DNA of 64,000 nt from Girardinichthys multiradiatus (lineage: Eukaryota > Chordata > Actinopteri > Cyprinodontiformes > Goodeidae): assembly GCF_021462225.1 (NCBI RefSeq), contig NC_061818.1, forward strand, positions 14,295,276 through 14,359,275. The letters run 5' to 3'. Under the pieces are notes generated by a model, which had not been told where the DNA came from, did no database searches, and worked only from the letters and a program-made list of their open reading frames with translations. The number at the start of each line of letters is the position of its first letter. The first letter of the stretch is position 1. Positions 12,026 to 23,599 of this stretch are shown here, piece by piece. A program made the translations under genes and the position numbers.

Positions 12026-12819
12026 TGTGTGTGTCATAAAAAATATCATACAAATACTGTATGTTTAGAGGATGCTTACAGGCAGCTACGGCAACCTGCA
12101 GGTTCATGCATGTGTGTTTCTGCAATGTGTCTTACTGCAAATGGCTCTGATGAGGCCATCTTGGCTGAATACCAGTGAATTATTAAGTGAGCATATCACA
12201 GTCTTGCAGTTTCCTACAACTACATCTCATCCTCTTCCATCTGCCATTTTGTCTTCTTTACATACTTTTCCTCCACAACCTTGTTTCCCCCTTCCATTTT
12301 TTCTAAATGTTTTCTCTCTTTCTGGCTATGCCTTCTGTTTTTTGTTCAGTGGGAACAGACTAGGTGATGGTTTCTCCGCACAGAAAGGGCAGACAGAGAA
12401 AGGACACCCTTAGAACAAACACGTTGGCAGCAATTAAAAACTATTACAGTACTACACATGAAGTCTGTGAACTCTGAGAGGTAACAAGTCTTAAAACTAT
12501 ATTTATAGTTGTATAGATGTTTGTTGTTTGTGTTGGTAAGTGATGCAACATAGACTACATAGTAAAAAAGCAAAAGGGTAATATTTCTGCAGTCATCGTA
12601 ACAGCAAAACAAATTATCAAAATAAAACAACTAAAAATTTATTTGACAAAATAAAATTCTGTGTCTTTTTATGATCACAATAGTTTTTTGCTTGTATTTT
12701 ACATTACGGTTAGGTAAGGGTAGTATTATGTCATTTATTTTATAATGGTAGAAGAGAATTATCAATACATCAATCATCCTGAAATAATTAATATTGTGAT
12801 TGAAGGCGTTTTTTGCAAA
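12026..12819. other. No gene recognised
   Basis: Unassigned intron-like sequence. A pyrimidine-rich stretch lies around 12225-12330. Confidence 0.5.
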
Positions 12820-13040
12820 CTGATGATGTTCTTTTCTTGAAAGATGTTAGTTTTATTGAAAATGTAACGAGACGGACACCTTCCAAAAATAATCTCTCAC
12901 TTTTGACTCGTCAGGCCACAGAATGTTCCCAAAAAAACTATTTTGCCAAAGATGAGATGGACATTGTGTTCTTTTTGGTCAATCTGTTTTTTATTGTTGG
13001 ACCTGGAAAACAGACCTAACGGAGGCAAGTGAGGCCTGCA
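12820..13040 (-). repeat. Tc1-like transposase remnant
   Basis: On the minus strand ATTCTGTGGCCTGACGAGTC resembles the first catalytic block (LW-x-DE-S/T), followed by TTTTTGGAAGGTGT and then GTTACA, in the order of the Tc1 family also seen at 31090 and 36470. No open frame. Confidence 0.6.
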
Positions 13041-13109
13041 ATGCGTTAGAAGTTTTGACTTCTTCTGTTGTTGGGACCCACAGCCAAGGCTACAAACTGT
13101 TCTGGAACT

Positions 13110-14600
13110 TTCAAAATAAATTGCATTTAACCTACTTCCGGCACAGGCAAGGGGGGGTAACAGCGGACTTCCCATGATGCCACTGGCCGTATAAAACCCC
13201 CACCTTCCCAAGGAACCGATCTCTTCTATGCGGGTCACACAGGGGCCTGGACAGAGAGACCCAGCGCGTTAATATCTTTTTGCTGGCAAACAGACATAAC
13301 TCTTCAAATGGATCCGAGAGTGTCATACGATCATCGATCATATGCACTAAGTTAAGTACAGTACGAATGAATCATTGTTTGTGTATCCGGTAGATTCATT
13401 CATAAACGGGATAATTAAGGTACAAGCGTGGTTTGACTTCTCTCTGAGATTTACAGAAATTAACTGTTTCTAGAGAGTTGCCAGCACGATGCTGAGTGGA
13501 GCAGTTTCCCAAAGCAAGGACAACGGAACACATCACCGTGGTTACGGCAGCTAACATGAGGTGTGTTCAGCTGCATGTTAACTGCTGTAGCTGTAGCTAA
13601 CCTTTTGTTCACAGAGTTTCTTCAAACGTCTTCGTCGCCTGGACAACTCCTCCTCAGCACGGTTCCTATGTGGTTAGGGGTTTGGGCAGAGAGATTTAGG
13701 ATGAAATGATCTAAATGTTTTTCATTTTATGAAGTTTGGTTTTGTTTGTGTTGAACTCAGCTGTCTTGGTGCCAGCAGGCTATCTGCAGCACATGTGCTC
13801 AGTTTTGTGTTCTGTGTTTGTGTGTGTATTTTTAAAGTTAAGACAAACTTTATTTAAAGGGTGATTTTAAACACAGAAGATTGATCATAAAGCGCCGTCT
13901 GCGCTTATGCATTTTAACTCTTTTATTAACCCTGGTATTTTAAAAGTGTGTGTTTGATTCTGGATGATGAGCTATCAGCTTCTTTTGTTAGCTTTAACTG
14001 CTAACAGCTAAGAACACGTGCTTGCATACGTAAATCCATTTCTCCAGAAAGATTTGGCTCTTTTCCAAAATATTTCCTGAAATATTTTACTATTTCCTTA
14101 ATATTTCTTTAAATATTATTAATGAGACACCGTTGAGAATTAGTCATCCAGAAGGTTGGTTTTATTCAGCAGATCATTCTTTAAAACATTATTTAATAAA
14201 ATAATATTTTATCTGATCTTGCATTGTGAATGGTTGTCTAAAGGTATGCTGATTATTGTCTAAGTTGGTTCCAAGATAACTTCATTTCCAGATTCTTCAG
14301 GATAATCCTTGGTTCTCAAACATAAACATTGGTTGGTAATGTTGCATCACTCTTTTGGTCATGGTTTCAACCATCTTTAATCCACTTGTTTATATTGTAC
14401 ATAGCCCATTAGTCTTCCCTATTCTTTAATTCTGCTTGGTAGTTTTGTTAATAAATTCTTGTATTTTAAGAAATTATGTGAATTCATTCCATGTGTGTCC
14501 AGAGTTTTGCTGTTCAATAAAGCTTGGCTCACCCTTTTCGATTTTGTCCTGATACCACCGCCTTACTGGGCTGGTATTCATATGACAACCCTTATCAGAC
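13110..14600 (+). repeat. LTR-like block with TATA box and polyadenylation signals (candidate)
   Basis: A GC-richer segment has TATAAAA at 13190-13196 and is followed by a long non-coding stretch with AATAAA at about 14449 and 14516. This arrangement resembles a long solo LTR or terminal retroelement fragment. I found no matching second copy, no clear TG...CA ends and no target duplication, so it may instead be ordinary intron sequence or a local promoter. Confidence 0.25.
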
Positions 14601-16972
14601 CGAAATATTATTTGATAAAATATTAAAGTATTAATATTAAATAATATATTCAGATTCATAGTCACAACATTTTAATCTACTGCACGAGTAGTCCGTGATC
14701 TTCTTATTTAGCTTAGGTAGGCTGACCACTCCTGGGAAGGTTCTCTACTGTTCCATGTTTTCTCCATTTATATACAATGGCTTTCACTGTAGTTTACTGG
14801 AGTCCCAAAGCCTTAGAAAAGAGTTTGTTACATTTTCCCTCCTGATAGATGTCAGTCTATTAGTTTCACATCTGTTCTAGAATGTACTACGTTTTGGGAT
14901 CTTTTAGCCTACTTCATATTGTCACACAGCTTTTATTACATTGATTTTTGATTATACAGGTCAGGAAGTAATGAGGCCTAGCCACAGTTACTTAATGATT
15001 CACAAAGGGGGTAATTATAGTTAAGCAGCGTTCTCCTTTCCCCGCATGGTGCTGTACACTGTTGGTCAGCTGGCTAAAAAGAGGGGACAACATATTTTCC
15101 TGATTCACAAAAAGGAGAAATGTGTTTGCAAGTATCTATGGTTGTCAAAAACACATGCAGTTGTTGTATAGAAACTAAAGAGCAACTGTTCACTCTTATA
15201 AAGATAACTGTTGCCAAAGTGCAATGGAAAAGCTACAAGGTGGCATGTCTGTCAAGCAGTTGGCTGCAGGCTGACTAATTATACTCAGATTTACGAAGAG
15301 CAGAATTTGCAAAGCGCAGAAAGGTAAAAAGGTTAAATATTGTGTGATACATGCACTTGAAAACTACTAATGCATTTAGCAGGAGTTTATCCTACATTTT
15401 GTTTTTACTCAAGATTATCATACATAGGCCATGCCTACTCCTACGGTGAAGTGGCATCTCTACAGGATTGTGTAATTTGATATTTTAGTTTTGAGTTTTA
15501 GCTTCTTAGTCAAATAATGTCCAAAATGAAAGATGTCAGACAATGCCTCAAAATAAAAGCAACACATGTTAAGCTTCTCTCATCACCTTTGATTGATGCT
15601 CTGAGCCACATTCTTACAGCGAGGATGCAGTGAAATCTCGCTCGGCTGTTTCCTCGCAGGAACACAGTGGGTGTTGTTGGGCCAGATTCTGTCACAGCTG
15701 GTTAGCTACATTGCCACTGTCCTTCAGTGGGAATGAGAGCGGCAGAGGTTTAAAAGTGGACAGACGGGACTTGTTGGAGTGACTAAAGGGGGAGATAAAG
15801 GTTAAAGAGAAAGATGTGAGAGAAAACATCCTTTTCATGGCACATCACAAAGCTTTGGCGCAGTAATTAACTAGTCCTAATTATTAGAGAAAGGCAAAGA
15901 TGAGGTAAAAATGGGTGTGAGCAAAGGGTTGTCATGATGGTTGTGAAGGGGATGATCAATGTAAGAAGCACTGGAAAAGTAGTTAAGCAATGAAAAAAAT
16001 AAAATTGCTGAGACTATAGTAAAAATAAAGAAAAGGGATAAGGAGAGCAAGTGAGAGGAAAGGAGAACGTAAAGAGGTGTATTGTGGGATTCAGGAGATG
16101 TGAATGGACGGCTAAGAATGAGAAGAGGTGTTTGGTCCAATAGCATGGGGACAGGTGGAGAATTGAGGAATGCGTTATGGGTTTATGATATTCAAGGTCC
16201 TTATTACACTAAACAAATTCCCTAAATTCAGCTGGCATTTAAACATGACTGAGCAGAAATAATGTAAGCCCATCACTGTAAATAGATTGGTTGTCATATT
16301 TGATTAGCAATCGTACCCAAATGCTGACATAACCAGAGGTGAAGAAGTGAAGACTTTTTTAATTATAACAAAGCCAAGAAACGTATGCAACTGCAGGAGA
16401 GGAACAGGACATGGAGTATAAAGAAGACACAGGAGATAAGATGGGGAACCACAATCATGGCATTGGAAGGTTTAAGTGGAGAACAATAAGAATCAGAGAT
16501 TTTAAATACTGAGGGAAGTGTGGAGAAAAATGCAGAAGAGAGCGATTAAGTGATAATAAGTAACAGCATGGTTTATAAAATGCATATCTCACTGAGCACT
16601 GTTCAGTCAGTCAAAGATGAAACAAGCATGGACATGGCCATCCACCTAAACCCACAGGCCAGACAGGCAAAGGATTAATAAGAGAAGCAGCCAAGTCCAT
16701 GGCAACTTGGTACTGGAAATATCTGGCACAGCCCTTGTCGGTTCACTACAGATGTTCAACATGTTTTATTTTCAAGTATGGGCACAGTTTCCAAAAAACA
16801 TATTTAACATCAATATTGGCCATTTTCAGTGGAAAAATAACAAAACCAAATTAATTTCGGAATTTGAAAAATAATCTTTGTTTCCTGCTGACCAAAGAAA
16901 AAAACTAAAAAAATTCATATTTCTTGTCTTGTCGTATCGGGCCTTTCTTGTCGTATCGTGCCTACGTATGGA
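14601..16972. other. No gene recognised
   Basis: Unassigned. A purine-rich stretch is visible at about 15770-16130. Two near-identical 19-bp units (CTTGTCGTATCG type) sit at about 16928-16965. Confidence 0.5.
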
Positions 16973-17499
16973 CCTTGTCCACACGTAGACGGATATCTGG
17001 GAAAATGAATAACTTTGTATGCGTTTTGGCCTTTCATCCTCACACAAACTCTGTTTTACATCACTAAAATGAATAATTCTGAAAACCCCAGCCAAAGTGG
17101 AGATTAATAAAAATTCTGTTTTTGAGCCTGTGCCTCTACATGATCAAACGGACTTTTACAGTTAGGCACCTCACTGTCTGCGACAAATATTGCGGTGCTG
17201 ACGTCAACTTATTTTTCTGTCCACACAAACAAACCTCCTGGCACCATGTTTTATACCTAACAGAAAGTCATGATTGTTTTGAAAGATTCTAACTGGCTGA
17301 CATAGGTTTCATTTTTGCAGTACACTGCCTCCTATGCGTCTGCGTGTTGTGTTTAACACAACCCACAGTGGCGTATTTCTGTGGGTTGATTTAGATGAAA
17401 ACTTTTCTGAAAAACCTCACGTGTGTGCGATATTATTTTTTAAAACGATGTAGGGGAGCTATTTGTTTTTTTTAAATACCCTGCCATGTGTGTACAAGG
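16973..17499. mobile_element. Non-autonomous DNA transposon (MITE-like) with imperfect inverted ends
   Basis: The left end CCTTGTCCACACGTAG and the complement of the right end CCTTGTACACACATGG match over the first dozen bases. The interior has pieces of the fish repeat type rich in GTCCACAC and CGTCTGCG motifs and contains no coding frame. Target duplication not resolved. Confidence 0.45.
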
Positions 17500-18174
17500 C
17501 CTAAGGTGTACCACAATTGTACAAAACCATGACTTTCAGACCCAAATACATACAGCAAATCATGATTTTTGTGTACCGTTACCCCCTAAGCTGCTATCCA
17601 TCCAATCTAAGCTATTTTGCAAAAAAATGTAATAAAAACTGTAGGTTGGAATCAGGGATGATGAACACCAATGCACATCACACATTTATTAATAATTATT
17701 AAATAGTTTTTACTTTGTATCATTTTCCTTCCACCTCACACTAATGCACTAGCGGTCTAACACACAGGATCTCAGTAAAACACATTGATGTTTGCAGTTG
17801 TAACTTCATGACATGTAAAAGATTTCAAAGGGGAATACAGTAATATTCAATAAATTAGAATATGCATTCCAGTGAGGCCTGTCTGAGGGAGTAACTTTTA
17901 AAAATAACGTTTTCATTAGCTATAAGTGAAGATCATTTTAGTTAGAGGCTTGAAAAAAACCTCTGTCTTCAAAAATATGTTTTGCTTTTCAGAAATATTG
18001 AATCACCAACAATGTCCGCTTTCCCTTTTTGAGTTATGGAGTTTTTCAGGTTCTTAACATTTTTCATTTTTCTTTAAAATAACAACAACCAAGCACTCAA
18101 AAAGCTAAATTGCCTTACTTTGCTAAAATTTGTTTTGTGACAAAAATACAAGTTCTCAATAGAACTTAATTCAG

Positions 18175-18259
18175 GTGAGTGAGTGAGTGAGTGAGTGAGT
18201 GAGTGAGTGAGTGAGTGAGTGAGTGAGTGAGTGAGTGAGTGAGTGAGTGAGTGAGTGAG
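18175..18259. repeat. (GTGA)n microsatellite, about 21 copies
   Basis: Uninterrupted 4-bp tandem repeat of about 85 bp. The repetitive THSL-type reading frames across it are artefacts. Confidence 0.97.
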
Positions 18260-18812
18260 CCAGTATTTTTTGAAAAGGTGTGGAGAACAGGAATAGATGA
18301 GATATAGCATAAATGAAATTGCCTTAAATGGTGATGATATCTCCACCACTGTTTTAAAAAAAACATCATTTGATAGGGGCAGCACATTTTTGTGTGACCT
18401 TAAACAAAAACAGGTCTGTCTACAGCAGCTCATTGTTAGTGGTAACATAGCAGCTCAAACTGGTGGTGATCTTCTGGCTTCATGGAGTCAGACTAAAGCA
18501 GTGTCTGACCAGTGATCAAGCACGCATGTCCACCAAACCAGCTGCAACCTATCTGCTGGCAGTTCTTTATCACACTATTGGAATTTGTTGATTATTAACC
18601 TGGTCATACCTGGTGATGCCTCATACTTCTGGAAACTGTCCGGAATATGGGGCATTGGATAAAAATGGCGTCCAGTTCAACTCGTCTAATGTTTCTGTGG
18701 GCTTTCTAAAAACAGCAAGATTTTTTTTACCAGCTAATTGGTCCAAATTTTAGCTGTTATTATGTCTGGGAGGCATTTTGTAGCAATGTCTATCAACTTT
18801 ATTGATGAGTTA

Positions 18813-18923
18813 AATTCAATTCAATTCAGTTTTTATATACAGCGGCAATTCACAACATGTCGTCTCAAGGGACTTCACAAAGTCAGTTCAATCGAATCAT
18901 ACAGATTTCAAGTCAGGTATATA
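18813..18923 (+). repeat. Dispersed repeat, left part (split by the transposon at 18924)
   Basis: AATTCAATTCAATTCAGTTT, then a TATATACAGCGGCAATTCAC stretch and TCAAGGGACTTCACAAAGTC. This looks like a common fish interspersed repeat. It is interrupted at TA 18922-18923 by the Incomer-type element and resumes at 20192. Confidence 0.55.
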
Positions 18924-20191
18924 CAGGGGTTGGACAATGAAACTGAAACACCTGTCATTTTAGTGTGGGAGGTTTCATAGCTAAATTGGACCAGCCTGGT
19001 AGCCAGTCTTCCTTGATTGCACATTGCACCAGTAAGAGCAGAGTGTGAAGGTTCATTTAGCAGGGTAAGACCACAGTTTTGCTCAAAATATTAAAATGCA
19101 CACAACATTATGGGTGACATACCAGAGTTCAAAACAGGACAAATTGTTGGTGCACGTCTTGCTGGCGCATCTGTGACCAAAACAGCAAGTCTTTGTGATG
19201 TATCAAGAGCCACGGTATCCATGGTAATGTCAGCATACCACCAAGAAGGACGAACCACATCCAACAGTATTAACTGTGGACCCAAGAGGAAGCTGTCTGA
19301 AAGGGATGTTCGGGTGCTAACCTGGATTGTATCCAAAAAACAAAACCACAGCTGCCCAAATCACGGCAGAATTAAATGTGCACCTCAACTCTCCTGTTTC
19401 CACCAGAACTGTCCGTCGGGAGCTCCACAGGGTCAATATACACAGCCGGGCTGCTATAGCCAAACCTTTGGTCACTCATGCCAATGCCAAACGTCGGTTT
19501 CAATGGTGCAAGAATCGCAAATCCTGGGCTGTGGACAATGTAAAACATGTACTGTTCTCTGATGAGTCCACCTTTACTGTTTTCCCCACATCCGGGAGAG
19601 TTACGGTGTGGAGAAGCCCCAAAGAAGCGTACCACCCAGACTGTTGCATGCCCAGAGTGAAGCATGGAGATGGATCAGTGATGGTTTGAGCTGCCATATC
19701 ATGGCATTCCCTTGGCACAATATTTGTGCTAGATGGGCGCGTCACTGCCAAGGACTACCGAACAATTCTTGAGGACCATGTGCATCCAATGGTTCAAACA
19801 TTGTATCCTGAAGGTGGTGCCATGTATCAGGATGACAATGCACCAATACACACAGCAAGACTGGTGAAAGATTGGTTTGATGAACATGAAAGTGAAGTTG
19901 AACATCTCCCATGGCCTGCACAGTCACCAGATTGAAATATTATTGAGCCACTTTGGGTTGTTTTGGAGGAGCAAGTCAGGAAACGTTTTCCTCCACCAGT
20001 ATCACGTAGTGACCTGGCCACTATCCTGCAAGAAGAATGGCTTAAAATCCCTCTGACCACTGTGCAGGACTTGTATATGTCATTCCCAAGACGAATTGAC
20101 GCTGTATTGGTCGCAAAAGGTGGCCCTACACCATACTGATAAATTATTGTGGTCTAAAACCAGGTGTTTCAGTTTCATTGTCCAACCCCTG
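18924..20191 (+). mobile_element. Incomer-type (DD36E) Tc1/mariner transposon
   Basis: 1268 bp with TA at 18922-18923 and 20192-20193. The short inverted ends are CAGGGGTTGGACAATGAAAC (left) and its complement at the right. One damaged transposase gene fills the interior. It is inserted inside an older dispersed repeat whose halves join cleanly if the element is removed. Confidence 0.92.
19110..20139 (+). pseudogene. Broken DD36E (Incomer-type) transposase
   Basis: Starts at ATG (MGDIPEFKTG) with a helix-turn-helix (ASVTKTASLCDVSRATVSMV). A frameshift in the A-rich stretch near 19335 moves the frame. Two TGA stops follow, at 19687-19689 (after DGSVMV, where Trp is usual) and 19933-19935 (after SPD). 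The frame ends GGPTPY, stop 20137-20139. Catalytic residues survive: LFSDEST, YQDDN and the Glu in IIEPLW. Thirty-six codon positions separate the second Asp and the Glu, the spacing described for the DD36E Incomer family. Only three point-type lesions suggest moderate age. Confidence 0.9.
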
Positions 20192-20305
20192 TACATTCCA
20201 ATTAATCCAATCTATCAAACGGTGCAGTCAAATTCAGTTTATTGGTTAAAAGTTTTTCTATCTAAGGAAACCCAGCAGATTGCATCAAGTCAGTGTTAAA
20301 CAAAG
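20192..20305 (+). repeat. Dispersed repeat, right part
   Basis: Continues the repeat begun at 18813: ATTCCAATTAATCCAATC, then AAATTCAGTTTATTGG and GGAAACCCAGCAGATTGCAT, typical of the same fish repeat family. Confidence 0.55.
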
Positions 20306-21795
20306 TTAAGCAATATCCTTCTCCGTTATAGAAGTACAGTGCCTGTCAGAAATTCACATACACTCTTTGTGGGCATTAATCTTATGCTTTTAATAATGAA
20401 TTTGAACCCTGTCTGTCCAGGGTGGAATGATCATATTGTCAACAACAGATTAATATTAAAAACAAGAATTGTGTGTACAAGTTTTAATTTATTGTAGATT
20501 TTCCATAATCCACATATGATAAAAAAAAAAAAACAAAGGCTCAAATACCTCTATCCAAGCATCAGTGGAGATGTAGGTATGTGTTTGACCTTGAATGTTA
20601 AGTTTTGACCCTGTGTGGATTTGAGAAAATCCACGTCATTCATCTTCTATACCACTTATTCCATAGTGGGTCACAGGGGAGCTGGTGCGTATCTCCAGCA
20701 GTCTATGGCCGTGAGGCAGGGCACAACCTGGACAGGACCTGTACACATCACCTAAAAAAAATGAAATCCTACAAATATTTAGGTTGAAATTGTTTTAATT
20801 TGTATAATATACAAAGAAAATAATGGTATGAGGAGGAAAGAAGAAAATGAAATGGAAAAGGCAGCTTAGGGAGAGTGAGGTATGGAAGAGAAAGTTATAG
20901 AAGGAACTAAATGGCCTGGGTAAATTGAGACCAACAGGGTTGGAAAATAGGACACATAAATTTAGGACTGGCAATATTTTTCTCCACATCTTCCTGTCTC
21001 CCTCTCTCTGTAAAATACTGGAACACACACAGTGGGTCGTAACACTAACTAAACCAGGACAATAAAAAAGTAAAATAGAGACAAGTAAAATACGGGTGTT
21101 TGGAATTTGATCCGGTGGTGGTGTGGTTATAGAGTCAGCACGACCATAAAAAAAATGCTATACTATTTGTCATTTTTAAAAATTGATATTTCTTTATTTC
21201 TTGTGGGAATAAAAATGTTTAACTTCTAAAATTTCTCTTAAATCCGTTATAGACATATGGTTTAAGTATGGTTGTGTCAGTTGATGTCAACATTGTTATT
21301 TTCTCGTAGTAAGCCTTTGTTTTTTATTTTCATTTTCTTATAACCCTGTCACACTATTAAATACCTGTCTTGTTTTTCAGTGGTGTATAAAGATACAGCA
21401 AGTAAATAACACTCTAGCATCACCTTCCAAAGCATCTGACACTGTGGCATAAATGTAATTTGATCTCCAGTTTGATCTCCAGCTAAGTCTGGCTGCTAGG
21501 AATTTTTTTGCGAATGTTTCAAAAAATCATATATACGGCCAACATAGTATATATGAACTGTAAATATTGTGCACATTTAAACAAGTCCTACTTAAATGTC
21601 AAAGCAACAAGCAGATAATAAAATTACTTGATCACATGCCATGATAGGCCGTGGAACAAAATCCATTCACCTCGGCATTTTGAATACTTTAAGTGGCTCC
21701 ACTGTCAAGCCTGTCCAACCTACTTTCTGGTTAATTCAGTAAAAATTCATCAGAACCCCAAGTGACCAGACTTGAGGTCACTTGGGGTATGTACC
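20306..21795. other. No gene; one repeat fragment
   Basis: Apart from the dispersed-repeat piece at 20636 nothing is recognisable. The GTACC at 21791-21795 is the left copy of the Gypsy target duplication. Confidence 0.5.
20636..20755 (+). repeat. Fragment of a common fish dispersed repeat
   Basis: GGTCACAGGGGAGCTGGTGC, ATCTCCAGCAGTC and GAGGCAGGGCACAACCTGGA are the conserved body of a repeat whose continuation type is seen at 28518. It is truncated on both sides. Confidence 0.5.
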
Positions 21796-21802
21796 TGTCA
21801 GA

Positions 21803-21882
<80 letters not shown>

Positions 21883-22655
21883 GTGTGTGTGTGTGTGTGT
21901 ACTTGTATTCATGGCTTCAGTGTTTCTCAGTTGGTGCTGGAGGTTCTCAGGTGCACTGGTTCACAGGTGCGACCTACCTGCTGATTGCATGGAGGAGTAC
22001 TTAAGCAGGAGGCTGCCAGCACTTCAACACCAGAGTGTTTGCCTTAGTGGTAACAAGCTCAGCCTCTACTGATTTTTGCTTTGTTCATGTGCTTCTAGTA
22101 ACTTTTGTATTTGGTCCCTCGCAAGTTTTTACCTGAGGCTTTGTTTACCTTGCTGAGACCCGACTTGGTTCCAGAGGTTCTCTGAGCAATCTGGATAATC
22201 TACTGAGTATTGGATCTACCTTCTTGTGGATTTCTCTCCCAACTGTTTGTACTTTTCGTGCACAGACCAAGCTGGCGGCTTCCCACTTCCTTCAACTCCA
22301 GGACCAAGGCAAAAGCATACCCTGTTCCACCCTCCATCGCAAGCATATGCTTCATCTGGTTTGCACCAAACCAGCAGCTGAGAAGACAACTGAGCAACCT
22401 CACTTCGCAAGCTAAGACTCTGGATCTCTCTACCCCTGATGGTTAAAGCAACAGCAATTTAGTAAGCCATTTCTCCGATCTCTTTAATCAGTTGCTATAC
22501 ATTGTCCATTTATTCACCAGTCCCTTCTCCTTTCTTTCCGTACAGTTGGTGTTTCCAGTTCGTGTCCCTGATTACTTTGCTGACAATAAAAACACGTTAA
22601 AACCTTACTTCTGAGTGTTTTCTGTACGTGGGTCAAAACTCTGTTGAAAATGACA
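21796..22655 (+). repeat. 5' LTR of the Gypsy element
   Basis: 860 bp from TGTCA to TGACA, with a (TG)n run at 21806-21900. AATAAA near 22586 is a plausible polyadenylation signal. From about 22133 it matches the 3' LTR. A segment of about 160 bp (22257-22419) has no counterpart there. Confidence 0.88.
21806..21900. repeat. (TG)n microsatellite inside the 5' LTR
   Basis: About 47 dinucleotides with one C interruption near 21878. Cys/Val-repeat reading frames over it are artefacts. Confidence 0.97.
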
Positions 22656-22740
22656 GAACACTCTGGCCAATAAGACCCTGCAGAAACACTCTGAAGAACT
22701 CCTTCAAAACATGCTAATCAAATTCATTGTCATGATTCTT

Positions 22741-23553
22741 CTCTCCGTTTTCTTACAGAGCAGCAGCGTCAGACAAACCAACAGTTAGAGCAAATTACCT
22801 CCATGCTACAACAGACCCTAAATACCCAATCATTCTCTGGAGAGGTGGGTAATTGTAGGGAATTTTTACTCCAATGTGCATTAGTTTTCAACCGATCTCC
22901 ACGTTCCTTCCCACATGATGATGTTAAAATTTCGTACATCATTGGTTTATTGACCGGCAAGGCTTTGCAATGGGCCGAGGCCCGTTTTTCAGTTTCCAGC
23001 ATTTTCGGTTGTTCCTTTTGAAGAATTTATTTCAGAGTTTAAGCAAACATTTTCCCCTGAATTAGATAAGACAGGTATAGGTCGGCAGCTGGGGTCATTA
23101 AAGCATCGCAATAGACCCCTCACTGAGTTTTTGATAGAATTCCGTACTTTGGCAGCTGCTTCTGGTTGGAACAATAGTGCTTTAAAGTCTGCATTTTTTC
23201 ACGCCCTAGACGAAGATCTAAAAGATGAGTCAGCTCTGGTTGATGAACCTCCCACATTGGATGAAGTAATTTCCTTCGCCACAAGAGTGGATAACAGAAT
23301 AAGAGAAAGAAGGAGAACCAGAGCAGAAAGATCTGTTTATAGACCACAGCTGAAGTCTAGTTTTTCACCTGTTGCTAAATCCCTTCACCCTTTAGCTACC
23401 GGGTCAGAACCCATGTTGCTAGGAAACACCGATTGACTCCGGAAGAGAGACAAAGACGCAGACAAGCCAAGCAGTGCTTTTACTGTGGTTCTCCTGACCA
23501 TTTTGTAGCTCACTGTCCTTTTTGTCCCGGGCAGCCAAAAGACAGGGTCCGCT
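22741..23553 (+). pseudogene. gag: Gypsy gag remnant with CCHC zinc knuckle
   Basis: Gag would form the particle core and bind the element RNA. A capsid-like part is visible at 22836-22990 (NCREFLLQCALVF, LTGKALQWAEA). It continues in another frame from about 23030 (RQLGSLKHRNRPLTEFL, ASGWNNSALKSAF). The nucleocapsid knuckle CFYCGSPDHFVAHC lies at 23475-23516 in a third frame placement. At least two frameshifts (near 22995 and 23440) interrupt it, and a stop follows soon after the knuckle. No clear start codon was identified. Confidence 0.8.
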
Positions 23554-23599
23554 AACCATGAAGGGGGGGTTGGCGGACCAATCTTAAAATAGTAAAGCC

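Noticed and set aside
18175..18259. CRISPR-like array
   Set aside because: A simple 4-bp tandem repeat with no spacers. No array with unique spacers was seen anywhere.
18074..18448. Frames with repeated THSL units
   Set aside because: Translation of the (GTGA)n microsatellite, not a repeat protein.
21762..22072. Frames with long Cys-Val or Val-Cys repeats
   Set aside because: Translation of the (TG)n microsatellite.
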